A stretch of 64,000 bases of DNA from JANOYJ01 sp963792485 (GCA_963792485.1 CAWBWL010000006.1:1-64000), one strand, 5' to 3'. Positions 25,828 to 35,591 are shown, counted from the first letter of the stretch. Made by a program: numbers and translations. Notes: generated by a model not told the origin, from the letters alone.

Positions 25828-27055
25828 AGTTTTGAACCAGTCCAGAAAAACCGCATCCTCCTGATCATCAGAGGCGGCATCGCAGCCTACAAGTCGCTCG
25901 ACCTCATCCGCCGGCTGCGCGAGCGCGGCTATGGGGTGCGCGCGATCATGACTAAGGCGGCGCAGGAGTTCATCACACCGCTTTCGGTTGGCGCGCTGAC
26001 GGCGGACAAGGTTTTCACCGATTTGTTCTCGCGTGAGGATGAGCAGGACGTCGGCCATATCAGGCTCGCGCGGGAGTGCGATCTGATTGTTGTTGCGCCT
26101 GCGACTGCGGACTTGGTGGCGAAATGGCCGCAGGTCTTGCCAATGATCTTGCCAGCGCAGTGCTTCTCGCAACCAACAAGCCGGTACTGATCGCGCCCGC
26201 CATGAATCCCGCAATGTGGGGCCACGCCGCGACCAAGCGCAACCGCGCAACGCTCTTGAAGGACGGCATTCATTTTGTCGGTCCCAACAAGGGCGAAATG
26301 GCCGAAAGCGGCGAAGCGGGCGAGGGGCGGATGGCGGAGCCCATGGAAATTGTGGCTGCGATTGAAGCGCTGCTGAGCCCGAAACCGAAGCCGCTCGCCG
26401 GACAAAAAGTCATCGTCACGTCCGGGCCGACACATGAACCGATAGACCCGGTGCGCTACATCGCCAATCGATCTTCCGGCAAACAGGGCCACGCAATTGC
26501 GGCTGCGCTGGCAGGCTCGGCGCGGATGTGCGGCTGGTATCGGGCCCCGTGGCAATTCCGGATCCGATGGGCGTTTCAGTGACGCGTGTCGAAACGGCGC
26601 GGCAGATGCTGGCAGCTGTTGAGGGGTTGCTTCCGGCTGACGCGGCGATCATGGTTGCGGCGGTTGCCGATTGGCGCACCCAGAACGCAGCAGATGAAAA
26701 GATCAAGAAGGAGCCGGGCAAAGGCGCGCCGACGCTTGCGATGACCGAGAACCCCGACATTCTGAAAACAGTCGGGCATCACGCGCAGCGGCCAAGACTG
26801 GTAATCGGATTTGCCGCCGAAACGCAGAATTTGATCGACAATGCCAAGGCAAAACTTGCGCGCAAGGGTGCTGACTTGATTGTCGCCAATGATGTTTCGA
26901 CGGAAACCGGAATTGGCGGCGCGCAAGGCGTAATGGGCGGGGCGCGCAACCGAGTGCGGATTATCTCTGCAAGCGGCGTCGAGGACTGGCCGGAAATGAG
27001 CAAGGACGATGTCGCTTCGAAACTGGCTGACCTTGTCGCGGCGTATTTCGCCTGA
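25810..27055 (+). CDS. coaBC: bifunctional phosphopantothenoylcysteine decarboxylase / phosphopantothenate-cysteine ligase, two frame breaks
   Basis: Coenzyme A biosynthesis enzyme. The CoaC half shows GGIAAYKSLDLIRRLRERG, DVGHIRLARECDLIVVAPATADL and PAMNPAMW. The CoaB half shows VIVTSGPTHEPIDPVRYIANRSSGKQGHAIA, VAAVADWR and DLIVANDVS. Frames break in the AAA run at 26122-26124 (one A missing; ADLVAK continues as MAAGLANDLAS) and near 26514 (one base missing between ALAG and LGADVRLVSGP). As the pathway is essential, these are probably sequence errors. The start is unclear: ATG 25810 overlaps the toxin remnant, TTG 25825 has GGGAG upstream. IIRGG replaces the usual small residue before GG. 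Confidence 0.85.
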
Positions 27056-27066
27056 CTTGATTTGCC

Positions 27067-27825
27067 CTATGGCAGCAACGCCGGCAGACCCCGTCTGATC
27101 ATGTCCAGCGCCAGCGCGCTCAGCACAATCTTGAACCCCAGGCGGAACCGCGCCTCCGGAATTCTGTGCAGCAAATTCGTGCCAAGCACCGTCCCAAGAT
27201 AGCCGCTCGCGATCATCGCCGCGATCAGCGGCAGCCATGGCGCAAAGGCAAAGCCGGCAAATGCGAAGGCCGCGACTTTCAGCCCGTGAACCACGACATT
27301 GCCTACTGCCACTGTAGCGACCATTTCCTTGCGATCTGGAAATGCCTTTTCAAAAAAGCTTGCCAACACCGGCCCAGTGGCGCCGAAGATCATCGAGAGA
27401 AATGCCACGAGTGCGCCGCTTGCGGCGATCCAGTTTTTCCCCATTGAGCCAAACGCAGGCAGTTTCAGCCATGTCACCAATAAAACAAATATGCCGAGGC
27501 CAACCTTCATGGGCCGGTCCGGTAATTGAATGACCATTGTGGTGCCGATGACCGCACCGAAAACTGCGCCGATCATGAACGGAAGCAGTTTGGGCCAAAT
27601 CACATAGGCCCGCTGATGCCAAGCGCGACCGGAATTAGAACCCAGCTGCACAAGGCCATGCACGGGGATGAGGCTGGCCACCGTAAGGGCCGTACCCAGC
27701 AATGCCATGAGCGCAACACCGCCGCCAATACCAAATGAGGCGGTGAGCGCCGAGGTGAAAAAGCTCGCGATGATGAAGACCAAGGCGGCTGTGGATGAAA
27801 TAGAATCGGGGAGAAGGCTCTCCAC
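27067..27825 (-). CDS. TauE/SafE-family membrane exporter
   Basis: Integral membrane protein (252 aa) with about eight hydrophobic helices arranged in two similar halves. FGIGGGVALMALLG in the first half and FGATGPVLASFF in the second are family marks. The family moves sulfonates, sulfite or other small organic anions; the substrate here is unknown. It is convergent with coaBC (11-bp gap). Confidence 0.82.
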   Translation of the reverse strand: MESLLPDSISSTAALVFIIASFFTSALTASFGIGGGVALMALLGTALTVASLIPVHGLVQLGSNSGRAWHQRAYVIWPKLLPFMIGAVFGAVIGTTMVIQLPDRPMKVGLGIFVLLVTWLKLPAFGSMGKNWIAASGALVAFLSMIFGATGPVLASFFEKAFPDRKEMVATVAVGNVVVHGLKVAAFAFAGFAFAPWLPLIAAMIASGYLGTVLGTNLLHRIPEARFRLGFKIVLSALALDMIRRGLPALLP

Positions 27826-27840
27826 CTTAGCGGTCCAGCG

Positions 27841-28802
27841 TCACGCCTTGCTAACTTGAAACTGCCCGCTCTTGCGGAAGCGCCAGAGATAAGTCGGCAA
27901 AATGGCGGCAAGGCTGGCAGGCGTTATACCAATGCCAGGCAAAGTGCGCCCGTCCTTCACTGCGGCTTCCGACACGACATTGTCACTTTCCAGCAGCGTC
28001 ACCTGATCGGCGGTCAGCAGCTTTCCCGGAAGCGCCCCGAGCACTGTGCCCATGATCTTCGAGGCCCAGAACGGCACCGGCAACAGGAAGCGCTTGCGTT
28101 CAATCACTTCGAGCATGCGCTCCATGCACTGACGGAAGGTCAAGACTTCCGACCCGCCAAGCTCAAAGGTCTGTCCGCCCTTGAGCGCGCCATCGACCGA
28201 GCGGGCAATCGCTTCGGCGACATCGCCGACATAGACAGGCTGAAACTTCGTTTCGCCGCCGCCGATCAGCGGCAGGGCCGGGGCCATGCGCGCAATATTG
28301 GCGAACTGGTTGAAGAAATTGTCCTCCGGGCCGAAAATGATGGAGGGGCGAATGATGACGGCGTCCTTGATAGTCTCGAGCACCGCTTGTTCGCCCCGGC
28401 CTTTGGACGCGGCATAAAGGCTGGGCGAGTCCACATTGGCTCCAAGGGCGGACATGTGCGTGAGACCCGCACCAGCCCCACGTGCGGCTTCGGCGACAGC
28501 GCGGGCGCCAAAATCCTGCACGATTCAAAGCGCTGGCCGCCGCCTTCAAATAATATGCCGACCAGATTGACGACATGATCCGCGCCCTCGACCGCCCGGT
28601 CCACCGACCAGCGGAAACGCAGATTGGCCTGAACCGCCTGAATCTGCCCGACGCTGCCGAGAGGCTGGAGATGGAATGCGAGATCCGGCCTGCGCACCGC
28701 CACCCGCACGCGATATCCGCGCTTGGCGAGCGCGCGCACCACGTGGCGGCCAACAAAACCGGAGCCGCCGAAAACGGTGACGAGTTTAGTGGATTCGGGC
28801 AT
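27841..28802 (-). CDS. NAD-dependent epimerase-like protein, complex I NDUFA9 family, one frame break
   Basis: Atypical extended SDR, about 320 aa with frames joined. N-terminus: LVTVFGGSGFVGRHVVRALAKRGYRVRVAVRRP, a Rossmann NAD(P) motif. C-terminal part: IIRPSIIFGPEDNFFNQFA, then DVAEAIARSV and FELGGSEVLTFRQCM. The frame breaks near 28521: GQRFES must continue as VQDFGARAVAEAARG, which needs one added base. In alphaproteobacteria this family resembles mitochondrial complex I assembly subunit NDUFA9; its function in bacteria is unproved. Confidence 0.82.
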
Positions 28803-28881
28803 TGGAGGGCTCCGGAGCAGAGGAAAGTCAGGGTGTTCTTAGAAGTTTTTCTAGTGAAGGCAAAGACGGAAATTCGTTATG

Positions 28882-29061
28882 GCTCCAGCCTTCCCCCTTG
28901 AGGGGAAGGTGGCCGCTCAGCGGACCGATGGGGGTGGCGAAGAAGGTGCTGAAGGAGCAGAATGAAGTGCTCGGCATATTCTCTTGGACCTCAGCGCTTC
29001 CCATACCACCCCCATCCGTCCGCTCCGCGTCCACCTTCCCCGCAAGGGGGAAGGCTGGAGC
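28882..29061. repeat. long imperfect palindrome, intergenic
   Basis: The left arm (28882-28937, GCTCCAGCCTTCCCCCTTGA onward) is mirrored by the right arm (29007-29061, ending CAAGGGGGAAGGCTGGAGC). About 70 bp of unrelated sequence lies between. Arms carry the CCACCTTCCCC/ACCTTCCCC core seen in many rhizobial intergenic repeats. It occupies most of the 322-bp gap between rpsA and the NDUFA9-like gene. Confidence 0.8.
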
Positions 29062-29070
29062 TCAACCATG

Positions 29071-29098
29071 AAAAAACCCGCCGGATCGCTCCGGCGGG
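29071..29098 (-). terminator. rho-independent terminator of rpsA
   Basis: On the minus strand CCCGCCGG and CCGGCGGG form an 8-bp GC stem around a 6-nt loop, followed by TTTTTT. It lies 26 bp past the rpsA stop. Confidence 0.88.
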
Positions 29099-29124
29099 CT
29101 GTGTTTTTGGCAGCAGTCTAAAGC

Positions 29125-30855
29125 TTACTTTTTCGCCTTCAGCGCAGCGCCGAGAATGTCGCCGAGCGAGGCGCCGGAATCGGTGGAGCCGTATTGGGCG
29201 ACCGCTTCCTTCTCTTCGGCGATTTCCAGCGCCTTGATCGAGACAGACACCTTGCCGCTCTTTTTGTCATAGGAGATGACGCGGGCATCGACCTTCTGGC
29301 CGACCGAGAGACGCTCGGGGCGCTGCTCGTCGCGGTCGCGGGACAGATCTGCGCGGCGGATGAACGAGGTGAGGCCGGATTCAACCAGCTTCACATCGAC
29401 GCCGCCATCATTGATGCCGGTGACTTCGCACGTGACAACCGCGTTCTTGCGCGGCTCGCCGGACGATGCGCCGGTGTCAGCCGAGCGCGGCGCGGAGGAC
29501 GATGAAGACGAACCTTCGCCGCCCTTGGTCAGCTGCTTGATGCCAAGCGAAATCCGTTCCTTTTCAACGTCAACGTCCAAGACCTGCGCCTTGACCATTT
29601 CGCCCTTCTGGAACTCCTCGATCACCTGTTCGCCCGGACGGCTCCAGTCGAGATCGGACAGATGCACCATGCCGTCCACATCGCCTTCCAGGCCGATGAA
29701 CAGACCAAACTCGGTCTTGTTCTTGACCTCGCCCTCAACTTCCGAACCTGCCGGATGGGTGCGGGCAAAAGCTTCCCACGGATTCTCAAGAGTTTGTTTA
29801 AGCCCGAGCGAAATGCGGCGCTTGACCGGATCGACTTCCAGAACCAGCACTTCGACTTCCTGCGTTGTGGACAGGATTTTGCCCGGATGGACGTTCTTCT
29901 TGGTCCAGGACATTTCCGAAACGTGGATGAGGCCCTCAATGCCATCTTCGATTTCAACGAACGCGCCGTAATCGGTGATGTTGGTGACCTTGCCGTTGAT
30001 CTTGGCGCCGAGCGGATATTTGTCGCCGATCGCGCTCCATGGATCAGATTCAAGCTGCTTCATGCCAAGGGAAATGCGGTGCGTTTCCTGGTTGATGCGG
30101 ATGATCTGAACCTTGATCTGCTGGCCGATGTTCAGGATTTCCGACGGATGATTGACGCGGCGCCATGCCATGTCGGTGACATGCAGCAGGCCGTCAATGC
30201 CGCCGAGATCCACGAACGCGCCGTAATCGGTGATGTTCTTGACGGTGCCGTCAACGATCTGGCCTTCCTCAAGGTTCTGAACGATTTCCGAACGCTGTTC
30301 CGCACGGCTCTCTTCAAGCACCGAACGGCGGGACACAACAATATTGCCGCGGCGCTTGTCCATTTTGAGGATTTCGAAGGGCTGTGACACATGCATCAAT
30401 GGCGACACGTCGCGGATTGGACGGATGTCCACCTGGCTGCGCGGCAGGAAGGCGGTTGCGCCATCAAGGTCAACGGTGAAACCGCCCTTGACGACGTTGA
30501 ATATGACGCCATCGACGCGTTCACCTTTGGAGAATTTCTCTTCGAGCTTGACCCAGCTCTCTTCACGGCGCGCCTTGTCACGCGACAGTACGGCTTCGCC
30601 GAGGGCGTTTTCGATGCGCTCGACATAGATGTCGACGATATCGCCCGGCTTGAGGCCGCCCTCTTTGCCCTTGGCGCCAAATTCCTTCAGCGCGACGCGG
30701 CCTTCGACTTTCAGACCGGCGTCGATGACGACCATGTCTTTTTCAATTGCGATGACAACGCCTTTGACGACCGAGCCTTCGGCAAGATCATTGGTGCGGT
30801 ATGATTCTTCGAGTAGGGACGCGAAATCTTCCTTCGCGGGAGCGGATTTAGACAT
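29125..30855 (-). CDS. rpsA: 30S ribosomal protein S1
   Basis: RNA-binding ribosomal protein (576 aa) that helps mRNA docking. It consists of repeated S1 OB-fold domains. The clearest are at GSVVKGVVIAIEKDMVVIDAGLKVEG, DGVIFNVVKGGFTVDLDGATAFLPRSQVD, DGTVKNITDYGAFVDLGGIDGLLHVTDM, GKVTNITDYGAFVEIEDGIEGLIHVSEM (parts) and two later domains, six in total. A low-complexity Ser linker sits near residue 445. Length agrees with rhizobial S1. It follows cmk as in most proteobacteria. Confidence 0.96.
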   Translation of the reverse strand: MSKSAPAKEDFASLLEESYRTNDLAEGSVVKGVVIAIEKDMVVIDAGLKVEGRVALKEFGAKGKEGGLKPGDIVDIYVERIENALGEAVLSRDKARREESWVKLEEKFSKGERVDGVIFNVVKGGFTVDLDGATAFLPRSQVDIRPIRDVSPLMHVSQPFEILKMDKRRGNIVVSRRSVLEESRAEQRSEIVQNLEEGQIVDGTVKNITDYGAFVDLGGIDGLLHVTDMAWRRVNHPSEILNIGQQIKVQIIRINQETHRISLGMKQLESDPWSAIGDKYPLGAKINGKVTNITDYGAFVEIEDGIEGLIHVSEMSWTKKNVHPGKILSTTQEVEVLVLEVDPVKRRISLGLKQTLENPWEAFARTHPAGSEVEGEVKNKTEFGLFIGLEGDVDGMVHLSDLDWSRPGEQVIEEFQKGEMVKAQVLDVDVEKERISLGIKQLTKGGEGSSSSSSAPRSADTGASSGEPRKNAVVTCEVTGINDGGVDVKLVESGLTSFIRRADLSRDRDEQRPERLSVGQKVDARVISYDKKSGKVSVSIKALEIAEEKEAVAQYGSTDSGASLGDILGAALKAKK

Positions 30856-31000
30856 GAATTCTCCTGAAAAGCCCTGTTTTGGGGCCGGCGCCGTGGGTTA
30901 GTGTTCCGGTTTGCTTCTTCCGCCATCCCGCCTTTGGTCAAAGGCTGATGGTGCCCTGTTTTAAGGAGCGTCCGGCGCAGTCAGGCTGGCGGAGAAACGG

Positions 31001-31654
31001 TTATGTGTTTTTCGCCAGTTCGCGGTCGATGATCGCAACGGCAGCGGAAAACGCGGCTTCTATACTCATCTTGCTGGTATCAAGCAAGTGCGCGTCTTCT
31101 GCCGGGCGCAATGGCGAATCCGTGCGCCCCATATCGCGGGCGTCGCGCCGTTCGACATCTTCCAGAATCTGCTCGTAGTCGGCATCGCCCATGCGCATCA
31201 ATTCCTCATCGAACCGGCGTTTGGCGCGCACTTCGGCAGAGGCCGTGACATAGAGTTTCACCTTTGCCTGCGGGCAGACCACGGTGCCGATATCGCGGCC
31301 ATCCAGCACCGCGCCGCCGGGCTGAAGGGCGAAAGCGCGCTGTTTTTCCACCAGAATCCGGCGGACTGCGGGAATGATTGCCACTTTCGACGCGCCTTCG
31401 CCGATATCATGCACTGAGAGAACCGACTGGTCGAGAGCGCCAAGATCAATCAGGCGCGCAACGGCAATTGCCTGCGTTTCATCATCGAGCGGCTGGCCCT
31501 GATCCAGCATCGCCTTAGCCAGGGCGCGGTAGGTCAGCCCGGTGTCGAGATGGGGCAGGCCATATTTTTCAGCCAGCCGACGCGCCAGCGTGCCTTTGCC
31601 GGAGGCTGCCGGGCCGTCTATGGCGATGATGAAGTTGGCGCAATCAGGTTTCAC
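31001..31654 (-). CDS. cmk: cytidylate kinase
   Basis: (d)CMP kinase (217 aa). P-loop IDGPAASGKGTLARRLAEKYG, HLDTGLTYRALA for nucleotide binding, DGRDIGTVVCPQAKVKLYVTAS, and the C-terminal RRDARDMGRTDSPLRPAEDAHLLDTS (parts) are diagnostic. It lies 145 bp upstream of rpsA. In many rhizobia aroA directly precedes cmk; here about 5 kb separates them. Confidence 0.95.
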   Translation of the reverse strand: MKPDCANFIIAIDGPAASGKGTLARRLAEKYGLPHLDTGLTYRALAKAMLDQGQPLDDETQAIAVARLIDLGALDQSVLSVHDIGEGASKVAIIPAVRRILVEKQRAFALQPGGAVLDGRDIGTVVCPQAKVKLYVTASAEVRAKRRFDEELMRMGDADYEQILEDVERRDARDMGRTDSPLRPAEDAHLLDTSKMSIEAAFSAAVAIIDRELAKNT

Positions 31655-31714
31655 GCTGCGGATTTAGGGGGAAAGATTTGACAAGGCAACGCCAATACCC
31701 CCGCCGCCTGGTCA

Positions 31715-32629
31715 GGACGCCGTTCAAATGTCCAGATGCTGGAAGCCGCCGCCCCTTATGACGTGTCCTGCTCCTTGCGCAGCTCGCGCAGAAAATAGCA
31801 GCAGTCGCTCAGGACCCGGTCGACCTCATGGATCTGTTTCTTGCGATGACCCAGCGGATAGCCGGGACGGATGGTCGAGATGCGCGAGCCGCGTTTGCGC
31901 GCGGTGAGTTTGCGGATTTCGAGTAAGCATCTTGCCGCGCCAGCGCACATAGCGCCGCGCCTGTTTGGGCAGCGTTGCCAGCGCGTGTTTGAACGCTGTA
32001 ATGCGCCGGATGAGCCGCGCGGCATTGATCGGGTCCTCGCCGGTGAGGGGAACCGGTTCGGGCGGAAAATACGGCGTGGACCAGCCCGGCACGCTGATGC
32101 GCGGAAACGAGGTGGGTCTGCCCTGGAACGGCTTGCGATCGCCCGGCCGGGGGAAATGCTTGAGCGGCTCGATCAGATTGAACACCGGAATGCGCGCTGG
32201 CGTATCTGAAGCCGTATCCGAAGCCGCATCTGAAGCCCGCTCCATCTTCTTCAGCTTCGCCGCCAGTTCCTTCGGGAACGGGCCGCTGGGCCTGACCTTC
32301 AGCACAATGCCGCGCGCGGCAATGATGATCAGACGGCGCAGCGCCGCTTCCGCCGGGCGCAGCAGGATCAAGATACGCCGGTAAACCCGCCGCGTCAGCA
32401 CCGTCACCGGCACACCCTTGTTGAGACCGGCCATGAAGAACATCTCTGTCATGACAAAGAACAAGTCCCGCGACTGCCGCTCAATGACGCCTTTCCAGTC
32501 AATATCCGACATGCCCTGCCTTTCCACACACGGGGCGGATTATGAGGCAGGATGAAAGGGGTGGGATAAGTATTTTTTCGGGGATTGAATCTATTGAGAA
32601 AATTCGAGTTCTCATCCCACAGTTGGGCG
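31715..32629 (-). repeat. ~0.9 kb repeated unit, copy 2 (inverted)
   Basis: Inverted near-identical copy of 8411-9310, including the non-coding edges. Differences include a short in-frame duplication (the protein gains an extra ASDT-rich stretch), a one-base insertion near 31923, and diverged bases around 32590. It begins 60 bp past the start codon of cmk and ends 8 bp before the 60-bp tandem repeat. Confidence 0.8.
31756..32512 (-). pseudogene. second copy of the unknown repeated-unit gene, frameshifted
   Basis: The protein matches the one at 8528-9271 almost throughout (MSDIDWKGVIERQSRDLFFV start, GRKPF and RPTSFPRISVPGW motifs). After RYVRWRGKML the frame shifts because of one extra base near 31923 (CTTACTC here, CTTGTC in copy 1). 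The remaining C-terminus continues intact in the other frame as EIRKLTARKRGSRISTIRPG and ends KEQDTS, like copy 1. It may be a true pseudogene or a sequence error; the window contains several similar breaks. Confidence 0.7.
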
Positions 32630-32636
32630 GTTCAAG

Positions 32637-32756
32637 GAGGAGGAACCCTCGGCGCGAGGCTCCCCTCTCCGCAGAGCCGGATCAGGCAAACAGGAAGAGG
32701 AGGAACCCTCGGCGCGAGGCTCCCCTCTCCGCAGAGCCGGATCAGGCAAACAGGAA
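32637..32756. repeat. perfect 60-bp tandem duplication
   Basis: Bases 32637-32696 and 32697-32756 are identical (unit GAGGAGGAACCCTCGGCGCG onward, ending GGCAAACAGGAA). The second unit includes the last four codons and stop of the RTX gene (FLFA-stop), so the first unit is a copied gene end lying outside the gene. Within each unit is a short inverted repeat (CCTCGGCGCGAGG). Confidence 0.95.
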
Positions 32757-34610
32757 ATCGCTGGCTGCCAAAGTTTGGGTCCAGGCAAACTGCACCGACA
32801 TTTCCGCCACGCCATTGGCGTCCATGTCGATGAGGAGATTATTGCCGTCATAGGCGCAAGAGGCGGTGCCGGCTCCTGCCAGCTGCGCGCCTGAATAGAT
32901 GATGGCTGTTCCGAAGGCGCGCATGTCGATCAAATCCTGACCGCTGGTGAATCCCTCGACCTTGTCGAGCGCGCCACCCGGCGCGCTGCTGTCGCCGGGC
33001 TGGAACACGACGGTGTCGCGCAAATTGTCATTGTCCCAGAGATAGAGGAAATCGGCCCCGGCACCGCCGTAATAGGTGTCGCCACCCTCGCCGCCCTCAA
33101 GTATGTCGAAGCCGGCACCGCCGAAGAGCGAGTCATATCCGGCATCGCCCCACACTTTGTCATTGCCGTCATCGCCGGAGAGCCAGTCATGGCCCGCGCC
33201 GCCGCCAATCGTATCGGCGTCAGCGCCGCCATAGAGCGCGTCGTCGCCCTCGCCGCCCCACACCGTGTCTGCCCCGGCTTCCGCAAAGACGCCGTCATTG
33301 CCGAGGCCGCCGCCCACTGTGTCCGCGCCATCCCCTGCCACGAAAAAGTCGGCGCCCTCATCGCCAGACATCATGTCATCGCCAGCGCCGCCGCTGAGGA
33401 TATCGTCGCCAAGACCGCCGCCAAATTCATCATTCCCCAATCCGCCAAAGAGGGCGTCATTGCCGGCGTCACCCCAGAGCTTGTCCGCGCCCGCATCATC
33501 GACGATCATGTCGTTTCCGGCGCCGCCGCCGGTCTGGTCATCGCCTGCACCGCCGGAGAGCGTGTCATTGCCATCGCCGCCGCCAAGGGAATCATTGCCG
33601 TCTTCGCCAAAAATCAAATCGACACCGCTGTCTCCCCAAAGGCTGTCATTGCCGGTTCCGCCGAGCAGAAAATCGTCGCCAGCCGACCCGCCAATTTCGT
33701 CATTGCCGCCCTCGCCGAGGACGATGTCATTGCCGTCATCGCCATAGAGATGATCGAGACCATCTCCGCCAAGCACATAATCATCGCCCAAACCGCCGCC
33801 AATCTGGTCGTCCCCCAGTCCGCCAAGCAGGCTGTCATTGCCATCGCCGCCGCCCATGCTGTCATTGCCGGCGTCGCCGCTGATCAAGTCTATCGCGGCT
33901 TCGCCCCAGAGGCTGTCCGCGCCATCGCCGCCATAGATGGTGTCACTGCCATCGCCACCGCCGGACTGGTCATCCCCAATGCCGCCATAGACGGAATCAT
34001 TGCCCTCACCGGCCCAAATCTGGTCATTTCCTGCGCCGCCATTGAAACTTTCGTTCGCGGCCGCCGCGAAATAATAGCTGTAAGCACCGCTGTGCAGCAC
34101 GTCATTGCCTGCCGAGCCATAGACCCAGTTCACGCCATTCAGGAAATAATTGAGCCAGCCGGCGATGTCTGCCACTTCTTCATTGGCATCGCCATCCTCA
34201 TTGACGAACCGGCCGCCACTATAGGTGAAGCCGGCGTGATAAATGGCATCGGCGGTGGTGTCGACAAAATTGCGGCCCTGAAACTGGAGCGCGCCGCCAT
34301 CGCCCTGCACCAGATGAAAGCCTGTTTCCAAATTGCCTTCGTCATTGCCGTGTCCTGCCAGAAACTGGGCGTAGAGCGACGGGTCGGCGCGGATCGCATC
34401 CGAGACCGCCATCAGGTCCTCAGGCGAAATCAAGCCATCCACATTCACACCGGTGCGCGCAATGGCTGTGAGCAGGACGCTGTCCATCAGCCGCGCCGCC
34501 GCCGCGCCGCCTTGTATGTCAGCGGCGGAAATATTTGCGGGCAGACCCGGATCGGCGAGGACCGCCAAAGCGATGGATTCAAGGCTTGTTCCGGCTGTTG
34601 TCGTTGGCAT
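32742..34610 (-). CDS. large RTX-type calcium-binding secreted protein
   Basis: A 622-aa acidic protein. An N-terminal unique domain (about residues 1-165) is followed by a long array of nonapeptide RTX repeats (GGxGxDxx, about 170-540) such as GGAGNDQIWAGEGNDSVYGG, with periodic LWGD variants. The C-terminal region ends in hydrophobic ASDFLFA, as expected for type I secretion signals. It should bind calcium in a beta-roll after export; no secretion genes are nearby. GGAG precedes ATG 34610. Repeat-rich DNA gives long false ORFs on the other strand. Confidence 0.9.
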   Translation of the reverse strand: MPTTTAGTSLESIALAVLADPGLPANISAADIQGGAAAARLMDSVLLTAIARTGVNVDGLISPEDLMAVSDAIRADPSLYAQFLAGHGNDEGNLETGFHLVQGDGGALQFQGRNFVDTTADAIYHAGFTYSGGRFVNEDGDANEEVADIAGWLNYFLNGVNWVYGSAGNDVLHSGAYSYYFAAAANESFNGGAGNDQIWAGEGNDSVYGGIGDDQSGGGDGSDTIYGGDGADSLWGEAAIDLISGDAGNDSMGGGDGNDSLLGGLGDDQIGGGLGDDYVLGGDGLDHLYGDDGNDIVLGEGGNDEIGGSAGDDFLLGGTGNDSLWGDSGVDLIFGEDGNDSLGGGDGNDTLSGGAGDDQTGGGAGNDMIVDDAGADKLWGDAGNDALFGGLGNDEFGGGLGDDILSGGAGDDMMSGDEGADFFVAGDGADTVGGGLGNDGVFAEAGADTVWGGEGDDALYGGADADTIGGGAGHDWLSGDDGNDKVWGDAGYDSLFGGAGFDILEGGEGGDTYYGGAGADFLYLWDNDNLRDTVVFQPGDSSAPGGALDKVEGFTSGQDLIDMRAFGTAIIYSGAQLAGAGTASCAYDGNNLLIDMDANGVAEMSVQFAWTQTLAASDFLFA

Positions 34611-34622
34611 TCTACGCTCCAA

Positions 34623-35005
34623 TGTTATGAAAACCGCAGCCTGAAACCGGCATCGGAATGGGACAAGGGCAGGCCAATCATGGCCATAAAGTGCAGGGAA
34701 TGTGGCAAAGCCATCACTCTTGCCCGGTCAGCGAAACAGTGATTGATGAAACAAGAGTTGAATGGATGGTTTGGATTTTAACGATCCGGGGATTTTGCCG
34801 AAAAGAAAATTGCGGCTGCCGGGATTGATCTTCCCTATGCTGCGGAAGTTCCCGTTTTTTTGCAGGGTGGCTTACACGCTGTGCGGCGGTTGGGTCATTT
34901 ATGAGTCTGACATCAACCGAACCATTTCAGACGAGGCCATGTCAGTGGAGTTTGACAAGGCAATGTGCTACAAGGCACCCATGAGATAACACAATAGGTG
35001 CAAAA
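34623..35005. other. intergenic region with a zinc-ribbon-like remnant
   Basis: No convincing gene. A 20-codon plus-strand frame at 34680-34742 reads MAIKCRECGKAITLARSAKQ, whose CxxC looks like the first half of a zinc ribbon that then stops. A 75-codon frame at 34762-34989 has no family resemblance and atypical composition. The stretch is less GC-rich than its surroundings and precedes a toxin-antitoxin pair. Confidence 0.4.
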
Positions 35006-35287
35006 ATGTCTGAGGCAACATTTACGTTTCGCGTCGAAGAAGATCTGAAAGCAGCCTTTGGCGAGACGGCGAAAGCCAATGACATCACCGGGGCGCAATT
35101 GCTGCGTGGTTTCATGCGCGACTATGTCAAGCGCCAAAGGGCTGCTGCTGACTATGACACATGGTTCCGAAAGGAAGTGCAGATCGGACTTGATTCGGCA
35201 AACGCAGAAAACCTGATATCGGCTGAAGATGTGGAAGCGGAGTTTTCGAAACGCCGCAGTCAGTCAATTGGCAGCCGCAAGGGCTGA
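35006..35287 (+). CDS. ribbon-helix-helix type antitoxin
   Basis: A 93-aa protein that begins SEATFTFRVEEDLKAAFGETAKANDITGAQLLRGFMRDYVKRQ (given in part), an RHH/RelB-like DNA-binding opening. The C-terminus (AEDVEAEFSKRRSQ) is the toxin-binding type. The toxin gene begins 4 bp after the stop. Confidence 0.8.
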   Translation: MSEATFTFRVEEDLKAAFGETAKANDITGAQLLRGFMRDYVKRQRAAADYDTWFRKEVQIGLDSANAENLISAEDVEAEFSKRRSQSIGSRKG

Positions 35288-35291
35288 TTTG

Positions 35292-35576
35292 GTGAGAGTT
35301 GCATGGACTGTTGAGGCGCGATCCGACCGCAGGGTCATCTTTTCTTACATTGAAAAGGACAACCCGCAGGCAGCCGCAAGGATCGACGCTTTGTTCTCTA
35401 AGCGGGCTGCGCAGCTTGTCACGCATCCGATGATCGGGAGGACAGGGCGCGTTGCCGGCACACGGGAACTCGTCGCGCACCCAAATTACATTCTGATTTA
35501 TGACGTGGCGGGCGAACTCATCCGCATACTTCGAATTCTTCACGCGGCAAGGCAATGGCCAGATGAAGACGGCTAG
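35292..35576 (+). CDS. ParE/RelE-family toxin
   Basis: A 94-aa toxin starting at GTG 35292, 4 bp past the antitoxin stop. Motifs: VEARSDRRVIFSYIEKDNPQAAARIDALF, HPMIGRTGRVAGTRELVAHPNYILIYDV, and IRILRILHAARQWP at the end, a standard ParE core. The ORF also runs upstream through the antitoxin, which is not coding in that frame. Confidence 0.85.
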   Translation: MRVAWTVEARSDRRVIFSYIEKDNPQAAARIDALFSKRAAQLVTHPMIGRTGRVAGTRELVAHPNYILIYDVAGELIRILRILHAARQWPDEDG

Positions 35577-35591
35577 CGTTCAAGGCAAGAT

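Noticed and set aside
32742..34000. CRISPR-like or tandem satellite array suggested by repeated GCCGCC motifs
   Set aside because: The periodicity is 27 bp and in frame; it encodes RTX nonapeptides rather than repeats with unique spacers.
33189..34742. 517-codon open frame opposite the large RTX gene
   Set aside because: It results from the periodic GC-rich RTX repeats; the translated protein is an Ala/Ile/Val-rich repetitive shadow without start context, while the minus strand encodes a standard RTX protein.
34762..34989. 75-codon plus-strand frame as a gene
   Set aside because: No family resemblance, no convincing ribosome site and unusual composition; kept only as part of the intergenic entry.
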